Origin: Marivita lacus
Lineage (GTDB): Bacteria > Pseudomonadota > Alphaproteobacteria > Rhodobacterales > Rhodobacteraceae
Reading direction: 5' to 3'
Length of the DNA stretch: 64,000 nt
NCBI RefSeq assembly: GCF_014637725.1
Contig: NZ_BMFC01000001.1
Coordinates: 746,632 to 810,631, forward strand
Under the pieces are notes generated by a model. That model searched no databases and was not told where the DNA came from. It saw only the letters and a list, made by a program, of their open reading frames with translations. Of the stretch, positions 47,962 to 55,951 are shown one piece after another (position 1 is the stretch's first letter; each line of letters starts with the position of its first letter). The translations under genes and the position numbers were made by a program.

Positions 47962-48603
47962 ATGGATACTTCTATTGTAAGTGCAAGGACTGTTAATGCT
48001 GCTGTTGAGCTTCCACTGGCAGTCTCAGGAGATTTTGAGACATTTTTGAGAATGCTCACAACGCAAATTCAAAATCAGGATCCACTTAGCCCTATGGCAG
48101 CTGACCAGTTCGCAAGCCAGTTGGCATCATTCTCAATGGTTGAGCAGCAGTCTCTTACAAATCAAAAAATAGACTCTCTTGGTGTGGCTTTAGTAAATAA
48201 AAATATAGCGACATATTCGGCTGTGATCGGACGCATGGCATATCATGAAAAGCCGTTTCTATTTTCAGGATCAAGCATCACTCTAGAGGTTGGGGAGTTA
48301 GCTGAAATTGATGAGGAACTTAAGCTTTCTTTTTTAAATTCGGATGGGTTCGTTATAGCTGAGCGTTCATTGCTGCATGGCCAGGATATTGTGAATTGGG
48401 ATGGAACCGATAATATTGGACGACTGGTTCCGGTTGGTTCATACACGGCAGAGCTTCGTAGGGCAACTGATGACACTCGGATGGATGTATCGGTTTCTAC
48501 TGGAAATATTGTCGAGGAAGTGCGATTTGGCGAGGCGCAAGCGGAACTCCTTCTCTCGGATGGTACAACAATATTGGAGACTGAAGTATCTAAATTGCGC
48601 TAA
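47962..48603 (+). CDS. flgD: Flagellar hook assembly scaffold FlgD
   Basis: FlgD (213 residues) caps the growing hook. The N-terminal export/cap segment FLRMLTTQIQNQDPLSPMAADQFASQLASFSMVEQQ is diagnostic, and the C-terminal part has the Ig-like stretch NWDGTDNIGRLVPVGSYTAEL. It is AT-rich like fliK. The hook gene flgE, usually next, is absent: an IS relic begins 33 bases after the stop. Confidence 0.95.
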   Translation: MDTSIVSARTVNAAVELPLAVSGDFETFLRMLTTQIQNQDPLSPMAADQFASQLASFSMVEQQSLTNQKIDSLGVALVNKNIATYSAVIGRMAYHEKPFLFSGSSITLEVGELAEIDEELKLSFLNSDGFVIAERSLLHGQDIVNWDGTDNIGRLVPVGSYTAELRRATDDTRMDVSVSTGNIVEEVRFGEAQAELLLSDGTTILETEVSKLR

Positions 48604-48636
48604 GCGTTTAGACCCACTGATCACTGCGTGAGATCC

Positions 48637-48763
48637 CGAGGGTCAGGATTCATCACCAGTAGAAAACGATAAAAGCGAGGGCGATGGCTGAATGGAAGAC
48701 TTGGGGACAGCGTGTAGCCACGTGCTGCCAGTCCTTGAGTCTGCCGTCTTGATGCCGTCGCAT
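48637..48763 (-). mobile_element. Relic of an IS5-family insertion sequence (terminal repeat plus transposase C-terminus)
   Basis: On the minus strand a 36-codon frame (48763-48653) ends DGRLKDWQHVATRCPQVFHSAIALAFIVFYW and stop, which matches the C-terminus of IS5-type DDE transposases (FGRLKDWRRVATRYDRCPK.F.SAIALA pattern). Some internal residues expected between RRH and GRLKDW are missing. GAGGGTCAGGATTCATCACC (48638-48657) resembles the IS end of this family. No left end or catalytic part remains before the ABC gene at 48918. The 154 bases from 48764 hold no gene I can support and may contain more decayed IS sequence. Confidence 0.75.
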
Positions 48764-48917
48764 GAAAGCTTGTCACCATCGCCAACGCGCTATGCAAATC
48801 ATGGAAAAAGTGGTCCCCTCATCGCGCTTGAGAAATTCAGTTGCTAAGTTGCGCCAAGGGTTAGTCTTGCAAGGAAACCGGTTCCAGAAAGTTCAGCCGA
48901 GAAAGGTCCGCACTGAC

Positions 48918-49952
48918 ATGTCGATAACGCTCACTGATTTGAGAAAGTCGTTTTCAGGCAAGCCGGCGGTGAACGGGATCGACATCGACATCGCACCAGG
49001 GGAGTTCTTTGCCATTGTCGGCGCGTCGGGTTGTGGCAAATCCACGCTTCTGCGCCTGATCGCAGGTCTGGAGGTTGCGGATGCGGGGGAGATTGCGCTG
49101 GGTGGCAAGCAGGTCAGCGGCCCGGGCCTGCATCTGCCGTCAGAAGCGCGGGGCGTGGGGTTCGTGTTCCAGTCCTACGCGCTCTGGCCGCATCTTGACG
49201 TGCGGGGCAACGTGGCCTTTCCGCTGGAGGCGGCCGGGCTTCGGGCGGTCGAGGCAGCACGTCGGGCCGAACGTCATCTGACCACCGTTGCGCTGGAGCA
49301 CTACGCTTCGCGCAAACCGGCGGAGCTGTCCGGCGGCCAACGCCAGCGCGTGGCCCTTGCGAGATGCCTCGCTCAAGATGCGGGGATCATCCTCATGGAC
49401 GAACCCTTGGCCAATCTCGATCCGCATCTGCGCGCCACGATGGAGGAAGAGCTTGTCGCCTTTCACCGCGCGGCGGCGGCCACCACGGTCTACATTACCC
49501 ATGACCAGCGCGAGGCGATGGCGGTCGCCGACCGGATGGCGGTGATGGCGGCGGGCCGGTTCCTGCAAGTGGGTGCGCCCGACGAGGTCTATGCGCGACC
49601 TGCCTCGGCCGAGGTCGCGCGATTCATCGGCGAAGGCGTGGTGCACCCTGTCACCGTGACAGATGGTGTTGTGTCTTTGGCCGGGCAACCGGTGCCTGTG
49701 CAGGGGGAGGGTGGGGCAGACGGGCCGCGACTGGCATTGTTCCGGCCCAAGGATCTGGTCGTCACGGCGCACGGAGAGGGGGGCGCGCTGACTGGGCGTG
49801 TTACGGCGGTGCTTTATCGCGGCGGCTATTGGGAGGCGAAACTGGCGGTCGATGGCCTCACTGAACCCTTCCTTCTGCACCTGCCGCGGCGCGCGCAAGT
49901 GGGCGATGAATTGGCTTTGTGTGTTTCGGATGGCTGGCTCTTGCCCGAATGA
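48918..49952 (+). CDS. ABC transporter ATP-binding protein, iron/spermidine (FbpC/PotA) type
   Basis: This 344-residue ATPase has Walker A GASGCGKSTLLRLIAGL, signature LSGGQRQRVALARCLA, Walker B GIILMDEPLANLD and the switch His in VYITHDQREAMAVADRMAVM. A C-terminal TOBE-like domain follows residue 240. It powers the uptake system whose permease and binding protein lie on the opposite strand immediately downstream; the two genes converge with a five-base gap. ATG 48918 is the family start (MSITLTDLRKSFSG); an in-frame extension to 48762 covers degraded IS sequence. Confidence 0.93.
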   Translation: MSITLTDLRKSFSGKPAVNGIDIDIAPGEFFAIVGASGCGKSTLLRLIAGLEVADAGEIALGGKQVSGPGLHLPSEARGVGFVFQSYALWPHLDVRGNVAFPLEAAGLRAVEAARRAERHLTTVALEHYASRKPAELSGGQRQRVALARCLAQDAGIILMDEPLANLDPHLRATMEEELVAFHRAAAATTVYITHDQREAMAVADRMAVMAAGRFLQVGAPDEVYARPASAEVARFIGEGVVHPVTVTDGVVSLAGQPVPVQGEGGADGPRLALFRPKDLVVTAHGEGGALTGRVTAVLYRGGYWEAKLAVDGLTEPFLLHLPRRAQVGDELALCVSDGWLLPE

Positions 49953-49956
49953 CGGA

Positions 49957-51666
49957 TCACAGCCGCCAGGGCACAACGCCGGGCGGCAGGCGGCGGCCAA
50001 AGAGGTCGAGCAGCACCATGAGACACACCGTGGCCAGCACCGTGACCCCGGCCATCGCTGCGGCCAGCGTCGTGTAGCCGCCGTTTTCGTAGTTGTAGAT
50101 CACGGTGCCGATGGTTTCGGTCCCGGTAGACCACAGCAAGGCGGACACCGTGACCTCGTTGTAGGCCGTTAGAAAGACAAGAATCGCGCCCGAAGCCGTA
50201 GCAGGGGCGACAAGCGGCAGGTACACCCGGCGCATACGCAGTCCCCAGTTTGCGCCTGAGACCCGCGCAGCCTCGTCCAGCGCCGGATCGAGTTGCAGGC
50301 AGGCGGCAGAAACCGGTTTCAGCGCCACTGCAAAAAAGGCGCACAGATAGGCCAGCACGATGATCCAGAGTGTGTTGTAGAGTGACACGTCGAGGATCGG
50401 TAGCGGCTTCAGGAAAGTCAGGATAAAGGCAATGGAAATGACGATGCTGGGGATTGCGTATGTGATCTCGGCCAGCGCGGTCAGCCCGATCCCGACCCGC
50501 CGGCGCGCATTGTGCGACACGGCGGACAGCCGCGCCAGGATCGTTGCCAGCCCCGCCAAAACCAGCGCCGCCAGACCTGCGGCAATCGTTGAGTTGGCAA
50601 AGGCGCGCAGCGTCACGGACTGGCGCAACAGGACCTGTTCGAAATTGGCCAATGTCATGGTCTCGAAGGTCAGGGGCAAGCCGTAGGTGATCACCAGCGC
50701 GGTGCCGAACAGCGAAGCCATCGGCAGGGCCAGCGTGACCGCCACCAACAGGACCATCCCCGCTTCGGCAAGCCATCGCAGGCGGCCAAGTTCAAGATGC
50801 AAGGGCGGCTGCGGTGGGCCGATCAGGGCGGACCGGCTGCGCGCCGACAGCATCATCTGCACGGCAATCACGACAATGGCGATCAGCGCCATGAGGGCCG
50901 AGAGAACCGCGACATCTGCCAGCATCGTGGGACCGAAACTCGACAGTCGTTGCCAGATCAGCACCGGCAGGGTTGTATAGCGCCCCGGAATGCCCAGCAG
51001 CGCCGGGATGCCGAAATTTCCCAGAGCCGACACAAAAGCCAGCGCGTAAGCGGCCAGCAGGCTAGGTGCCAGCAATGGTAGAATGACCCTGCCGAGCAAT
51101 CGGATCGGACCAGCGCCTGCAACCCGAGCGGCCTCGGCCATCTCGCGGGGCAGAGTGCGCAGCGCAGCGAGCACGACAAGGAACACCAAGGGCATGTGCT
51201 GCACGGCGAGAAGCGCAATAACGCCCTCCTTGCCATAAAGCGGGTGCGGTGTGCCGGGGGGTGGGGCAAGGCCCAAGGCCCCAAGGAGTGGCGAAGACGG
51301 TCCCAAAGCCTGTGTCCAAGCAATCGCTGTCACATGTGGCGGCACCATCATCGGGATCAGCACGAGGAAGGTAAAGACCGCCTTGCCGCGCAGTGTCGTC
51401 AGCCCAACCAGCAACGCCACACCAACACCCACAATCAACGATAATACTGCGGAAATGGCGGCACTTTCCAGCGAGTTCCACAAGGCGCGCGTGACCGAGC
51501 GGCTGTCAAGCGCGTTGCGGATCGGATCCAGTGTCGGCACCCCGTCGGCCATCAGTCCGGTCTGCAGAAGCAGCGCCATAGGTGCCAACATCAGCACCCC
51601 GGCAAAAACAACGAGGGCGGCAAGGGTCACCCCTTCACCGCCCCCTGAAAATCTCGTCAGTCTCAA
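49957..51666 (-). CDS. ABC transporter permease, fused two-domain FbpB type
   Basis: A 569-residue inner membrane protein with about twelve helices in two homologous binding-protein-dependent permease halves (roughly 15-270 and 290-560). The EAA-like loops are EMAEAARVAGAGPIRLLGRVILPLLAPS in the first half and PALDEAARVSGANWGLRMRRVYLPLVAPATASG in the second. Such fused permeases occur in ferric-iron and 2-aminoethylphosphonate uptake systems. It follows the binding protein gene by six bases. Confidence 0.93.
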   Translation of the reverse strand: MRLTRFSGGGEGVTLAALVVFAGVLMLAPMALLLQTGLMADGVPTLDPIRNALDSRSVTRALWNSLESAAISAVLSLIVGVGVALLVGLTTLRGKAVFTFLVLIPMMVPPHVTAIAWTQALGPSSPLLGALGLAPPPGTPHPLYGKEGVIALLAVQHMPLVFLVVLAALRTLPREMAEAARVAGAGPIRLLGRVILPLLAPSLLAAYALAFVSALGNFGIPALLGIPGRYTTLPVLIWQRLSSFGPTMLADVAVLSALMALIAIVVIAVQMMLSARSRSALIGPPQPPLHLELGRLRWLAEAGMVLLVAVTLALPMASLFGTALVITYGLPLTFETMTLANFEQVLLRQSVTLRAFANSTIAAGLAALVLAGLATILARLSAVSHNARRRVGIGLTALAEITYAIPSIVISIAFILTFLKPLPILDVSLYNTLWIIVLAYLCAFFAVALKPVSAACLQLDPALDEAARVSGANWGLRMRRVYLPLVAPATASGAILVFLTAYNEVTVSALLWSTGTETIGTVIYNYENGGYTTLAAAMAGVTVLATVCLMVLLDLFGRRLPPGVVPWRL

Positions 51667-51672
51667 AAGGGC

Positions 51673-52659
51673 TCAGCCGCCGAAGATTTCGACAAACCGC
51701 AGGCGGTCCTGCTCTGCGCTGTCCAAAGCGGTTGCCGGATCGAACTCCAGAAGCTTGATCGTGTCGAGCGCCGGGAAGCCTGCGGGCGGGGTAATCGCCG
51801 GATGTGCAGGCATGTAGCCCATGTCTGCAGCCAATTGCTGACCTTCAGGTGAGATCAGAAAATCGATAAAGGCTTGCGCTGCAGGCACGTTCTGGGCTGT
51901 CGACAGAATCGCTGCCGGTTCGGTCACAGCCGAGACGCCTTCTTTCGGGAAGACGAAGCCCACAGGCGCACCGTTGGGGATTTCGCGGATCGGCAGGAAA
52001 TCGACGACCATGCCGAACAACTGCTCACCTCCGGCGACAGCGCGGTAGACGCCACCATTGCCACCCTGCGGGTTGGTACCCTGCTCGGCCAGGCCTTCGT
52101 AAAAGTTCCAGCCAAGGTCCGGATGCGAGGTCAGCGACACCATGTGGATGGTGGCCGCACCCGATGTAAGCGGTGACGGCATGACGATTTGGCCCTGCGC
52201 TTCGGGGCGCAACAGGTCAGCCCAGCTTTCGGGCACGAAGGGTGCGGATGTGTTGTAGACGATGCCGGTGGTGATCAGCTTGGTCGAGAAGTAGTAGCCT
52301 TCGAGATTCATGATCGCTGGGTCATAGGCAGATACATCGGCGCCTTCGTAGGCGAGCAGACGGCCTTGCGCCTCCAGCCCTTCCATCGTGACCATGTCGG
52401 CGATGAGGAGCACGTCCGGCTGCGGAGCGACCGCTGCGAACTCGGCTTCGAGACGTGCCATGACCTGCGTGGTGCCGTCGCGAATCCAGTCGACCTCGAC
52501 ATTCGGGTACACTTCGTTGAACGCATCAACGGTGCGCTGTGCGTCTTCGTTGGGCTGCGAGGTGTAAAGAACCAGACGGCCGGAGACGTCAGTGTTCTGC
52601 GCAAAGGCGGGTCCGGAAACGGCGAGTGCCGCGACGGTTGCGATAAGTGTGCGGTACAT
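51673..52659 (-). CDS. ABC transporter substrate-binding protein, ferric-iron/phosphonate (FbpA) type
   Basis: The periplasmic binding protein has 328 residues with a signal peptide ending AVSGPAFA. The pattern RLVLYTSQPNEDAQRTVDAFNEVYPNVEVDW is typical of family-1 iron or phosphonate binding proteins. The double Tyr of FbpA-type iron coordination is not evident at the expected C-terminal position, so I do not assert iron as substrate. ATG 52659 has AGGGGAAAAG upstream. It is first in the operon with the fused permease; the ATPase gene is convergent. Confidence 0.9.
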   Translation of the reverse strand: MYRTLIATVAALAVSGPAFAQNTDVSGRLVLYTSQPNEDAQRTVDAFNEVYPNVEVDWIRDGTTQVMARLEAEFAAVAPQPDVLLIADMVTMEGLEAQGRLLAYEGADVSAYDPAIMNLEGYYFSTKLITTGIVYNTSAPFVPESWADLLRPEAQGQIVMPSPLTSGAATIHMVSLTSHPDLGWNFYEGLAEQGTNPQGGNGGVYRAVAGGEQLFGMVVDFLPIREIPNGAPVGFVFPKEGVSAVTEPAAILSTAQNVPAAQAFIDFLISPEGQQLAADMGYMPAHPAITPPAGFPALDTIKLLEFDPATALDSAEQDRLRFVEIFGG

Positions 52660-52722
52660 GTCTTTTCCCCTGATGTTGGAGTGCAAATCCTTGGGTGATC
52701 AGCACCACGCGCTTAGCGGTTG

Positions 52723-52739
52723 CATGTAACGCTCACATG
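52723..52739. promoter_or_regulatory. Inverted repeat in the SBP promoter region
   Basis: CATGT and ACATG flank a seven-base spacer, 64 bp before the binding-protein start on the minus strand. It could be an operator of that operon. The arms are short, so support is weak. Confidence 0.25.
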
Positions 52740-52789
52740 ACCCGGTCAGGAACAAGCCCGGGTCGACATCGCCAACCCGACTGTCGAGT

Positions 52790-52816
52790 GCGGCCGCGCC
52801 TCTGCGTGGCCGCTTT
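52790..52816 (+). terminator. Stem-loop before the ugpA remnant (likely former ugpB-ugpA intercistronic hairpin)
   Basis: GCGGCCGCG and CGTGGCCGC form a stem with one mismatch around CCTCTG, followed by TTTC, 27 bases before the remnant start codon. Such a hairpin usually stands between the binding protein gene and the first permease gene of sugar ABC operons. Its presence without a ugpB supports loss of the upstream gene. Confidence 0.5.
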
Positions 52817-52842
52817 CGAATCAAGCAATTGGAGATAACGCG

Positions 52843-52983
52843 ATGAAACGCGCAGGTTTTGTGAACCGTTGGCTTCCGACCTTGCTGCTCTTGCCGCAGC
52901 TTGTCGTGATCGCGGTCTTCTTCTACTGACCCGCCGTCCATGCGCTGCGCTTCTTCAACCCGGAAACGGGACGCGCTATTTGA
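52843..52983 (+). pseudogene. ugpA-ugpC deletion scar (glycerol-3-phosphate-type ABC transporter)
   Basis: ATG 52843 has a good ribosome binding site (TTGGAGA) and starts MKRAGFVNRWLPTLLLLPQL, the N-terminus of UgpA-type permeases. After 28 codons the conserved Trp of FFYWPA is a TGA stop. The frame continues PAVHAL and then LRFFNPETGRAI and stop, which matches the C-terminus of UgpC-type ATPases (LHLFD..TGRRI), not UgpA. The simplest reading is a deletion from about codon 34 of ugpA to the last dozen codons of ugpC, removing ugpE entirely. A full UgpA has about 290 residues. It is non-functional. Confidence 0.75.
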
Positions 52984-52998
52984 TCATCGCGCCTGCGA

Positions 52999-53199
52999 TC
53001 AGGTGGCGTGGTCCTGCATCCATTTGATCAGGTTGGACGGGGTTGTTCCGGAACACTGCGAAGGTTTGATCTCGGGGCGGTGTTTCAGCGGCAGCCGCAA
53101 GGGCTTTGGGCGCGATCTGTTTGCGTCTGTGCACCACACGCAGACCACTTGGCCGGATTCGTCAGTTTCTGCGATGTAAAGGATGTTGTCGGTCTTCAT
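52999..53199 (-). CDS. Small hypothetical protein (66 aa)
   Basis: A soluble protein starting MKTDNILYIAETDESGQVVCVW and ending SNLIKWMQDHAT. It looks like a compact beta-rich N-terminus followed by a basic Pro-rich stretch; no known domain is recognised. It lies between the ugp scar and the TIM-barrel gene. The AAAAAGCG before the ATG is a poor ribosome binding site, so expression is uncertain. Confidence 0.45.
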   Translation of the reverse strand: MKTDNILYIAETDESGQVVCVWCTDANRSRPKPLRLPLKHRPEIKPSQCSGTTPSNLIKWMQDHAT

Positions 53200-53285
53200 A
53201 GAAGTCGCTTTTTGTTACATATTCGGCAATTAGCCACAAAAATACCGAAGCTCAAATCCAAAAAACGTCATGGTGGAATACCGAA

Positions 53286-53314
53286 GCGCCGCATTGAGTG
53301 ACTCAACGCGGCGC
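53286..53314. repeat. Long inverted repeat after the TIM-barrel gene
   Basis: GCGCCGCATTGAGT and GACTCAACGCGGCGC form arms of about fourteen bases with one mismatch and no loop, in the gap downstream of the TIM-barrel gene. A T run follows only about 25 bases later on the minus strand, so it may terminate the operon inefficiently or bind a dimeric protein. Confidence 0.5.
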
Positions 53315-53361
53315 AATGAGCGGCAATGCTGGCTATGGCTTCAGCGCGAGAAAACGCTCTC

Positions 53362-54180
53362 TCAGCAAGCGAGGCCCAGCGCCTCAAGCCGTGAAACTGT
53401 TTCGGGCAAGCGATGCAGGTCGCGGCGTACTTCCAGCGTCAGGCGCGGGGAGTCCTCCAGGGCTGCGAAGGCTGCAAAGACCGGACCCCACGCAATGCGA
53501 CCCTCACCTGGATGCCAGTGACGGTCGGCATACCCATCGACATCCTGAAGGTGCACATGCCCCAGATACCCAGCTGCTGCGGCAACAAAATCAACGACAT
53601 GCGGCGCATCATAGCGCCCGTGGCAGATATCGGCATGGCCGGTGTCGATCGACACCTTCAGATTCCCATGTCCGATCTCGCGCACCAGATCGACCCGCGC
53701 AAAAGGATCGGTGTCGTCGCAGTTTTCCAGCACAAGGGTGCAGCCGGTGTCTGCCGCGCGGGCAAGCACGGGCGCAAGACAATCGGCGGAGCAGCTCATC
53801 AAGCTGGGATAGACCTCGGGATAATTCGCGCGATTGAGCTGGTGCCAATGGGTGAACGGGCTGTGGATCACCATCAGGTCCGCGCCAAGCGCCTCGGCCA
53901 CGTCCAGCCCTTGCATCATGCGCTTCTGGACGATTGCGCGCACTTCCGTATCGGGAGATGCGATATCCAGCCCGAAGAACGGCCCGTGGATCGAGCGCGG
54001 ACCTGTATGCCCGTCAAGCAGGCCGTGCCATGCAGAGATCATGTCCGAATGATCGCGCTCAAAAACGCCGATGCCACAGAAATCCTGGATTTCGATCGCG
54101 CGGCCGGGTCCACAGATCCAGTCGCGGATTTCAGGATAGGTGGTGAGCGTAACGGCAGTGCCCAGTAGGGGAAGTGTCAT
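53362..54180 (-). CDS. Sugar phosphate isomerase/epimerase-like TIM-barrel protein
   Basis: A 272-residue xylose-isomerase-like TIM barrel (AP endonuclease 2 fold). Metal ligands appear in SIHGPFF, VIHSP, LVLENCDDTDPF, KVSIDTGHADICHG and HVHLQDVDG, with the Glu/Asp/His set expected for a divalent metal site. It lies nine bases after the permease gene of the Ugp-like operon and so likely acts on its transported substrate. Enzymes of this fold also include endonuclease IV-like phosphodiesterases, so an isomerase role is not certain. Confidence 0.85.
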   Translation of the reverse strand: MTLPLLGTAVTLTTYPEIRDWICGPGRAIEIQDFCGIGVFERDHSDMISAWHGLLDGHTGPRSIHGPFFGLDIASPDTEVRAIVQKRMMQGLDVAEALGADLMVIHSPFTHWHQLNRANYPEVYPSLMSCSADCLAPVLARAADTGCTLVLENCDDTDPFARVDLVREIGHGNLKVSIDTGHADICHGRYDAPHVVDFVAAAAGYLGHVHLQDVDGYADRHWHPGEGRIAWGPVFAAFAALEDSPRLTLEVRRDLHRLPETVSRLEALGLAC

Positions 54181-54189
54181 GTTTGGTCC

Positions 54190-55020
54190 TTATTTGATGC
54201 CCGCGCGCATGAAGCTTTGCACGAATTGGCGTTGAAACAGAAGAAATCCTACAAGAAGCGGAGCAGAGGTGATGAGCGTCGCCGCCGTGATGGTCGACCA
54301 CTCGATGCCGCTATCTGTGGTCGCAAAGATCGACAGACCCACGGTCAGCGGCCGTGTCTCGACCGAAGAGGTCACGATCAACGGCCAGACAAAGTTGTTC
54401 CAATGGTGGCTGACCGAGACCAGCGCGAAGGCAAGGATCGTGGGTTTGGCGAGCGGCACGTAGACCCGCCAGATCAACCCCAAAAGCGTGACACCTTCGA
54501 CACGGGCTGCATCGTCCAACTCCTTGGGAATGGTCTTGAACGTCTGGCGCAGCAGGAAAATCGCGAAGGCGGATGCGAAATAGGGCAAGCCAATCGCAAG
54601 GATTGTGTCGAGCAGACCCAGACTCGCAACAGTTGCGTAATTGCGCACCAGCAGGATATCGGGCGTGACCATCAGCTGCAAAAGCACAAGCGCGAACAGG
54701 ATGCTCTTTCCCGGAAACTCCAGCCGCGCAAAGGCAAAGGCCGCATGGATACACAGCAAAAGCTGTGCGCCCAGAACCAAGCTGACCAGAAGGACGGTGT
54801 TCAGCAGGTAGCGACCGAACGGGGCGGCATTCCACGCGCCCACAAAATTCTCGACCGTCAGCGGTGCCAAGGGATCGAACCGCGTGACGAATGCGGGCGG
54901 GTGGATCGCAGACCAGATGGCCCATGCCAGCGGCAGCACCCAGATAAGCGCCAGCACCCACGCGCCCGTCACGAACAGAGCGCGGTCGACCCGCGAGGTA
55001 TCTGTGACCATGACGCTCAT
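54190..55020 (-). CDS. Carbohydrate/glycerol-phosphate ABC permease (UgpE/MalG type)
   Basis: The product of 276 residues has six membrane helices and the EAA loop KELDDAARVEGVTLLGLIWRVYVPLAKPTI. It is the second permease half of the operon. ATG 55020 overlaps the stop of the preceding permease by four bases. A longer frame reaching 56031 reads through the other permease out of frame. Confidence 0.92.
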   Translation of the reverse strand: MSVMVTDTSRVDRALFVTGAWVLALIWVLPLAWAIWSAIHPPAFVTRFDPLAPLTVENFVGAWNAAPFGRYLLNTVLLVSLVLGAQLLLCIHAAFAFARLEFPGKSILFALVLLQLMVTPDILLVRNYATVASLGLLDTILAIGLPYFASAFAIFLLRQTFKTIPKELDDAARVEGVTLLGLIWRVYVPLAKPTILAFALVSVSHHWNNFVWPLIVTSSVETRPLTVGLSIFATTDSGIEWSTITAATLITSAPLLVGFLLFQRQFVQSFMRAGIK

Positions 55021-55886
55021 TTGTAATGGATCCGACGGTCCATGAGAAAGAACTGGCCCAGTCCCACGATGGCCAAGATGGCCACCATCACCACGGTCAG
55101 TGTGGCCGCGTAGGCCGTGTCCCAGAACCGGAAACCGATCTCGTAGATGTAGTAAAGCAACAGCATTGACGCGTTGTTCGGCCCGCCTTGGGTCATCACA
55201 AAAATATGGTCCACCGTCCGGAAGGCATTGATGGTTGCATTGACCGACAGGAACAATGTGGTCGGCATCAACAAAGGCCATGTCACCCTGCGAAAGAACG
55301 TCCAGCGCGACGTACCTTCCAGCGCCGCCGCTTCGCGCAGGCTGTCGGGAATGTTTTGAAGGGCGGCAAGGTAGAAGATCATGAAAAAGCCTGCCTGGCT
55401 CCAGACAGACACCACCGTGACGGCATAAAGCGCCGTTGCGGGCTGACCGATCCAGTTTTGCGGACTCAGCCCGAGAGCCTCGCGAATTTGCTCGAAAAGG
55501 CCAAAGCCCGGCAGAAAAAAGAACACCCAGATGTTGGCGACCGCGATCAGTGGCAGCACCGTGGGCGTGAAATAGGACATCCGCAGAAACGCGCGGCCCG
55601 CAATGCGTCCCTGCACGAAGATCGCCATGGCAAGGGCAAGCGCGATGGAAGCCGGAATGGTCAGAGCCGCGTAAACCGCGTTGTTGCTCATTGCCTTCAG
55701 AAAGATCGGATCGGCCAGCATCCGGCGATAATTCGCGTCCCCCACGAATACCGAGGGGCGACGACCGCGCGGGGTCGACCAGAAGCTGTCGATCACGGTC
55801 TGGATCGCGGGCATGTGGGTGAAGGCAAACAGCAGCACCATCGCTGGCAAAAGCAGAAGTGCAGCATGACCCCAGTCTCGGTGCAT
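55017..55886 (-). CDS. Carbohydrate/glycerol-phosphate ABC permease (UgpA/MalF type)
   Basis: A 289-residue inner membrane permease with six helices and the EAA-like loop LREAAALEGTSRWTFFRRVTWPLLMPTT. The N-terminus HRDWGHAALLLLPAMVLLFAFTHMPAIQTVIDSFW is typical. It lies 65 bp downstream of the binding protein gene with a stem-loop between, and overlaps the second permease gene by four bases. Confidence 0.92.
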   Translation of the reverse strand: MHRDWGHAALLLLPAMVLLFAFTHMPAIQTVIDSFWSTPRGRRPSVFVGDANYRRMLADPIFLKAMSNNAVYAALTIPASIALALAMAIFVQGRIAGRAFLRMSYFTPTVLPLIAVANIWVFFFLPGFGLFEQIREALGLSPQNWIGQPATALYAVTVVSVWSQAGFFMIFYLAALQNIPDSLREAAALEGTSRWTFFRRVTWPLLMPTTLFLSVNATINAFRTVDHIFVMTQGGPNNASMLLLYYIYEIGFRFWDTAYAATLTVVMVAILAIVGLGQFFLMDRRIHYK

Positions 55887-55906
55887 TTATTTGTCCTTGA
55901 ACGAAA

Positions 55907-55928
55907 GACGGCCCAAGTCTGGGCCGCC
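55907..55928. terminator. Intercistronic stem-loop between binding protein and permease genes
   Basis: GACGGCCCAAG and CTGGGCCGCC pair imperfectly. On the minus strand it follows the binding-protein stop by 24 bases and is followed only by CTTTCG, so it likely attenuates or stabilises the 3' end of the abundant binding-protein message. A seven-base T run follows on the plus strand, where no gene runs into it. Confidence 0.55.
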
Positions 55929-55951
55929 TTTTTTTGGTGAAGATACGAGGG

